A DNA stretch of 9,913 bases, from NCBI GenBank assembly GCA_026417275.1, contig JAOADO010000047.1:1-9913 (forward strand). Direction: 5' to 3'. The first letter of the stretch is position 1, and every line of letters starts with the position of its first letter. Origin of the DNA: Verrucomicrobiia bacterium (GTDB lineage: Bacteria; Verrucomicrobiota; Verrucomicrobiae; Limisphaerales; JAKPVM01). Below, one piece after another: positions 7,619-9,913 of this stretch. A program made the translations under genes and the position numbers. The notes under the pieces were generated by a model. The model was not told the origin of the DNA, searched no databases, and saw only the letters and a program-made list of their open reading frames with translations.

Positions 7619-7621
7619 GGC
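7604..7621. repeat. 18-base inverted repeat in the nuclease/propeller gap
   Basis: On the minus strand GCCTTGACC is followed directly by GGTCAGGGC, its reverse complement except for one position. The central ten bases (7608-7617, TGACCGGTCA) are a perfect palindrome. As RNA it could fold into a seven-pair stem (one G-U) with a CCGG loop. No U-tract follows at once, so it does not look like a rho-independent terminator. It could be an operator for a dimeric regulator or an mRNA processing hairpin. Confidence 0.45.
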
Positions 7622-7660
7622 TTGCAAAGTTAAACTTTCTGGTAAAAACAGTCATCGGTT

Positions 7661-8590
7661 TTAAACAATGATTTTTTCCGTATCGAATGCAAAACAACCC
7701 TGCAATGAGTTTTTTCTGTTTTCATTCAGCAATGATTTAAAGCCCAGTCGCCTGTAAAACTCACGTAAAGCATCTTCATCCCTGTCTTTTAACCTGTAGT
7801 CTTCGAGGTTAAACTCAAACGGTAAAGCGGTATATAATCTGATCAGGTCTCGATTTCGCATTACAACATCTTTTGATTCAATAAGTTTTGAACGTAATCT
7901 GTCCGGGGTAACATTATTAATATTGTTGTAAATCCCTTCAATAGAGTCAAACTTATTCAAAAGCGCAGCAGCGGTTTTAGGTCCAATCCCATCAACCCCG
8001 GGGATGTTATCAACGTCGTCCCCGACCAGGCTCAACAAATCCACTATACGCATCGGTTCAACACCGGTTTTTTCCATCACGTCCTTTTCAGTCCAGATTT
8101 TCTCTGATTTATCAGCTGGATTAAATAACCCGATTTTATCCGATACAAGCTGCATGAAGTCTTTATCCATACTTGCAATAATGACGTTCATGCCGCACGT
8201 GCTTGCTTTAACCGCAACAGTAGCTATCCAATCATCTGCTTCAACTCCTTGCCTGTAAAAATACGGTATATGAGCCTTTTCCAGATACTCCAGTATGAGT
8301 CCAATCTGGGTTTCAAGACTTCCGGGCATTGGTGGTCTATTCTCTTTGTATTCAGGGAGTGAAGCTTTTCGTTCGTTGTCCAGACCACCATCCCACACCA
8401 CAAGCAAATGGGTTGGCTTAAATCTTTCTATTATTTTGTCAAGCGCCCGTATGAAACCGTAAATTGCATTCGTCGGCAGTCCATCAGGAGAACTCAATGA
8501 AGAAATTGCGTGGAAGGCTCGATGGGCATACGCATGCCCGTCAATTATCACCATCAGGTTATTCCTGCACCCTTCCATGCTTATTACCAT
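7661..8590 (-). CDS. Stand-alone 5'-3' exonuclease (DNA polymerase I N-terminal / FEN family)
   Basis: The 309-residue protein matches the length of the 5' nuclease domain of DNA polymerase I and has no polymerase domain. This family removes RNA primers and 5' flaps in Okazaki-fragment processing and repair, in the cytoplasm, using divalent metal ions. Visible motifs: IIDGHAYAHRAF (15-26, metal ligand D17), VVWDGG (64-69, D67), YKENRPPMP (81-89), GVEADDW (115-121, E117, D119, D120), MDKDFMQLV (141-149, D142, D144), GDDVDNIPGVDGIGPKTAA (190-208), the last being the metal site plus helix-hairpin-helix-type DNA-binding loop. All expected acidic ligands are present. The start is supported by AAGGAG nine bases upstream; Met13 is closer to the usual N-terminus but lacks that support. 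It lies 44 bases after the secretin, an unusual partner. Either the organism splits nuclease and polymerase functions, or this is a second flap nuclease. Confidence 0.93.
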   Translation of the reverse strand: MVISMEGCRNNLMVIIDGHAYAHRAFHAISSLSSPDGLPTNAIYGFIRALDKIIERFKPTHLLVVWDGGLDNERKASLPEYKENRPPMPGSLETQIGLILEYLEKAHIPYFYRQGVEADDWIATVAVKASTCGMNVIIASMDKDFMQLVSDKIGLFNPADKSEKIWTEKDVMEKTGVEPMRIVDLLSLVGDDVDNIPGVDGIGPKTAAALLNKFDSIEGIYNNINNVTPDRLRSKLIESKDVVMRNRDLIRLYTALPFEFNLEDYRLKDRDEDALREFYRRLGFKSLLNENRKNSLQGCFAFDTEKIIV

Positions 8591-8599
8591 TTAATTAAA

Positions 8600-8605
8600 C
8601 TCCTT
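8600..8605 (-). promoter_or_regulatory. Shine-Dalgarno of the 5'-3' exonuclease
   Basis: AAGGAG on the minus strand, nine bases before the ATG at 8590, is the strongest ribosome binding site in the window. It favours this ATG over in-frame Met5 (8578) and Met13 (8554). Confidence 0.65.
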
Positions 8606-8634
8606 CTTATCGTTTGCTCCCGGACTGACCAAAC

Positions 8635-9913
8635 CTATTTAGTCTGAATATTAACCGCCGGAGCCGTTGTAAGCGGCTGCTGTGGCGGAATGGATGTCTG
8701 GGCAAACGGCATCTCCTCATCCGTATGTAATCTATTACCTGCAGGGTCAATTAATGTCGGCGTTACAAAGATTAACAAGTTCTTCTTCTTACTTGCCGCC
8801 GACTCAAATCTGAACAGACGACCGAACAAAGGTAAATCTCCAAGGACAGGTACCTTGTTCTTAATCTTTGTCACATCCTCGGCAATCAGACCACCGAGCA
8901 CAACAGTCTGTCCATCCCACACGACTACTGACGTTACAACCTGGCGCAGTCTGAATTTTGGCAACGGCGTGGGTTGAACTAACGGGGTCGCTGCACCAGC
9001 ACCGCTGACTGACTGAACCTGCGCAACGAATTGTCCCGGGTCATCATATCCAAGAAATTCCCTGAGTGTTGGAATAAGAACCATTTGAATGGTATAACCA
9101 TCGGCTGACACAGACGGTATAACGTCCAGTGTTGGACCGATTTCATACGGCATTGTGATCGGGTAGATCAAAGAACCAACAGCAGCGCCGCCACCACCAA
9201 CAACAACTCCACCACCGCCGCCACCAAAACCGGTTCCGGTCTGATCAATTTCAAGATCTGTTACAACATACTTAATATCAACAACTTTAATCTGAGCCTG
9301 ACGTCCACTCGAAGTAGTAATCTTCGGCGCCGCCAGCAGGTCAACGCCCTGTCTATTTTCGAGAGCACGAATCACCAGACGGAATTGCGGGTCCGTCAAA
9401 ATACCCGTGATTGTTGCAAGGGCTGGCCCGCTATTTCCAAGTCCACTCGTGAGGACATTATCTGTTGCTGCTGGTAATGCCACCCCCGGTCCTGCCATTG
9501 CTGTTCCAGCAGGTCCCGGCCCAGGGAATATACCGTTCCCGGGTCCAACGACCTGATCCGGCGAGGTGGGTACAAATGATGGCGCAGTGCCCGTTGTGGC
9601 ATCAATCTTGCCTCCAATACGTAAATGTCCGAACATCCAGTCAAAACCGAGCGACCGTGTGTCTTCCTGAGTGACTTCCGCAAAGCGTGCTTCTATGGAT
9701 ATCTGTTGTGGTGATTGGTTTAAAACTTCGATTGCCTGTTGAACAATGTCAAGTTCCTCCATAGTTGCACGGACCATCAATAAACCGTTTCTATCGTTAA
9801 AGAAGAATGCCTTAGGCGGATCCATTTGAATGCCATGCGCAGCGAAAAATGAACGTACCACATCGCCCAGGGCAGTCGTGTTTGTTTGTGTTAACCATGC
9901 AATACCACCACCT
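8635..9913 (-). CDS. Outer-membrane secretin, type II secretion / type IV pilus family (N-terminus beyond right edge)
   Basis: The reading frame is open to the right edge, giving 425 visible residues. The GTG at 9859-9861 is an internal Val codon, not a start. The visible part begins with the end of a secretin N-type (periplasmic ring) domain: FNDRNGLLMVRATMEELD (38-55). The secretin core follows: ISIEARFAEVTQEDTRSLGFDW (about 71-92), VIRALENRQGVDLLAAPKI (180-198), PYEIGPTLDVIPSV (255-268), LRQVVTSVVVWDGQTVVLGG (322-341), and the hallmark VPVLGDLPLFGRLFR (354-368), then LLIFVTPTLID. Secretins form multimeric outer-membrane gates through which folded proteins or pili pass. Odd points are a Gly/Pro-rich insert (about 122-147) and a Gly-rich insert (about 228-246), plus a Pro-rich tail. 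The rest of a secretion or pilus operon would be expected beyond the right edge. GspD-like and PilQ-like roles cannot be separated from this fragment. Confidence 0.93.
   Translation of the reverse strand, partial: GGGIAWLTQTNTTALGDVVRSFFAAHGIQMDPPKAFFFNDRNGLLMVRATMEELDIVQQAIEVLNQSPQQISIEARFAEVTQEDTRSLGFDWMFGHLRIGGKIDATTGTAPSFVPTSPDQVVGPGNGIFPGPGPAGTAMAGPGVALPAATDNVLTSGLGNSGPALATITGILTDPQFRLVIRALENRQGVDLLAAPKITTSSGRQAQIKVVDIKYVVTDLEIDQTGTGFGGGGGGVVVGGGGAAVGSLIYPITMPYEIGPTLDVIPSVSADGYTIQMVLIPTLREFLGYDDPGQFVAQVQSVSGAGAATPLVQPTPLPKFRLRQVVTSVVVWDGQTVVLGGLIAEDVTKIKNKVPVLGDLPLFGRLFRFESAASKKKNLLIFVTPTLIDPAGNRLHTDEEMPFAQTSIPPQQPLTTAPAVNIQTK
9175..9231 (-). repeat. Low-complexity GGN run coding a poly-Gly insert in the secretin
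   Basis: Consecutive GGT/GGC/GGA codons encode a stretch of Gly with a few Val and Ala (visible residues about 228-246). The insert lies between the LLAAPKITT region and the PYEIGPTLDV strand, the part of the core that in known secretins carries gate and lip loops. Repetitive codons make it prone to length variation. Confidence 0.6.

Noticed and set aside
7604..7621. Rho-independent terminator after the nuclease gene
   Set aside because: The hairpin is short and is followed by a purine-rich stretch, not a U-tract; an operator or processing site is as likely.
7557..7697. N-terminal extension of the propeller protein from a TTG at 7697, overlapping the nuclease gene
   Set aside because: It would place 47 non-hydrophobic residues before a clear signal peptide and overlap the nuclease by 37 bases; the ATG at 7556 gives a normal secreted protein.
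9859..9861. GTG as start codon of the secretin
   Set aside because: The frame stays open to the right edge (preceding residues TNTTALGD) and the GTG lies inside the secretin N-type domain, so it is an internal Val.

Overview
All six protein-coding genes lie on the minus strand, so transcription runs from high to low coordinates. Two genes are cut by the window edges. The long stretches of Thr-Asn-rich extracellular protein, the C-terminal Asp-rich calcium-binding loop followed by a small W...TDL..W...FYR module, and a PVC-type secretin suggest a member of the Verrucomicrobiota, possibly near the Limisphaerales/Pedosphaera group. That assignment is by pattern recognition, not database search. 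Base composition looks moderate (A+T slightly ahead) and uniform. There are no RNA genes, insertion sequences, CRISPR arrays or phage genes that I can see.

In transcription order: (1) the C-terminal part of an outer-membrane secretin of the type II secretion/type IV pilus family (8635-9913, runs off the right edge); (2) a stand-alone 5'-3' exonuclease of the DNA polymerase I N-terminal/FEN family with its metal-ligand motifs intact (7661-8590); (3) a secreted protein with seven repeats that fit a seven-bladed beta-propeller, then a fibronectin type III domain, an Asp-rich calcium loop and a C-terminal sandwich module (5661-7556); (4) an exported protein of unknown function, tightly coupled to gene 3, with a distant resemblance to matrixin-type metalloproteases but no zinc motif (4250-5647); (5) a 981-residue secreted protein that looks like a right-handed beta-helix adhesin and ends in a variant of the same C-terminal module (1259-4204); (6) a secreted Calx-beta repeat protein, runs off the left edge (1-1137).

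Intergenic gaps are 44, 104, 13, 45 and 121 bases, with no convincing rho-independent terminator in any of them. Genes 3-6 may form one transcription unit of exported surface proteins, possibly co-transcribed with the secretin. The two longest gaps hold the only candidate control signals: an 18-base inverted repeat overlapping a weak -35-like element ahead of gene 3, and a short direct repeat with a weak promoter-like pair ahead of gene 6. Whether the secretin exports the downstream proteins is only inferred from proximity. The most unusual features are the DNA-repair-type nuclease between secretion and surface genes, and the block of four different exported proteins, two sharing a C-terminal module.
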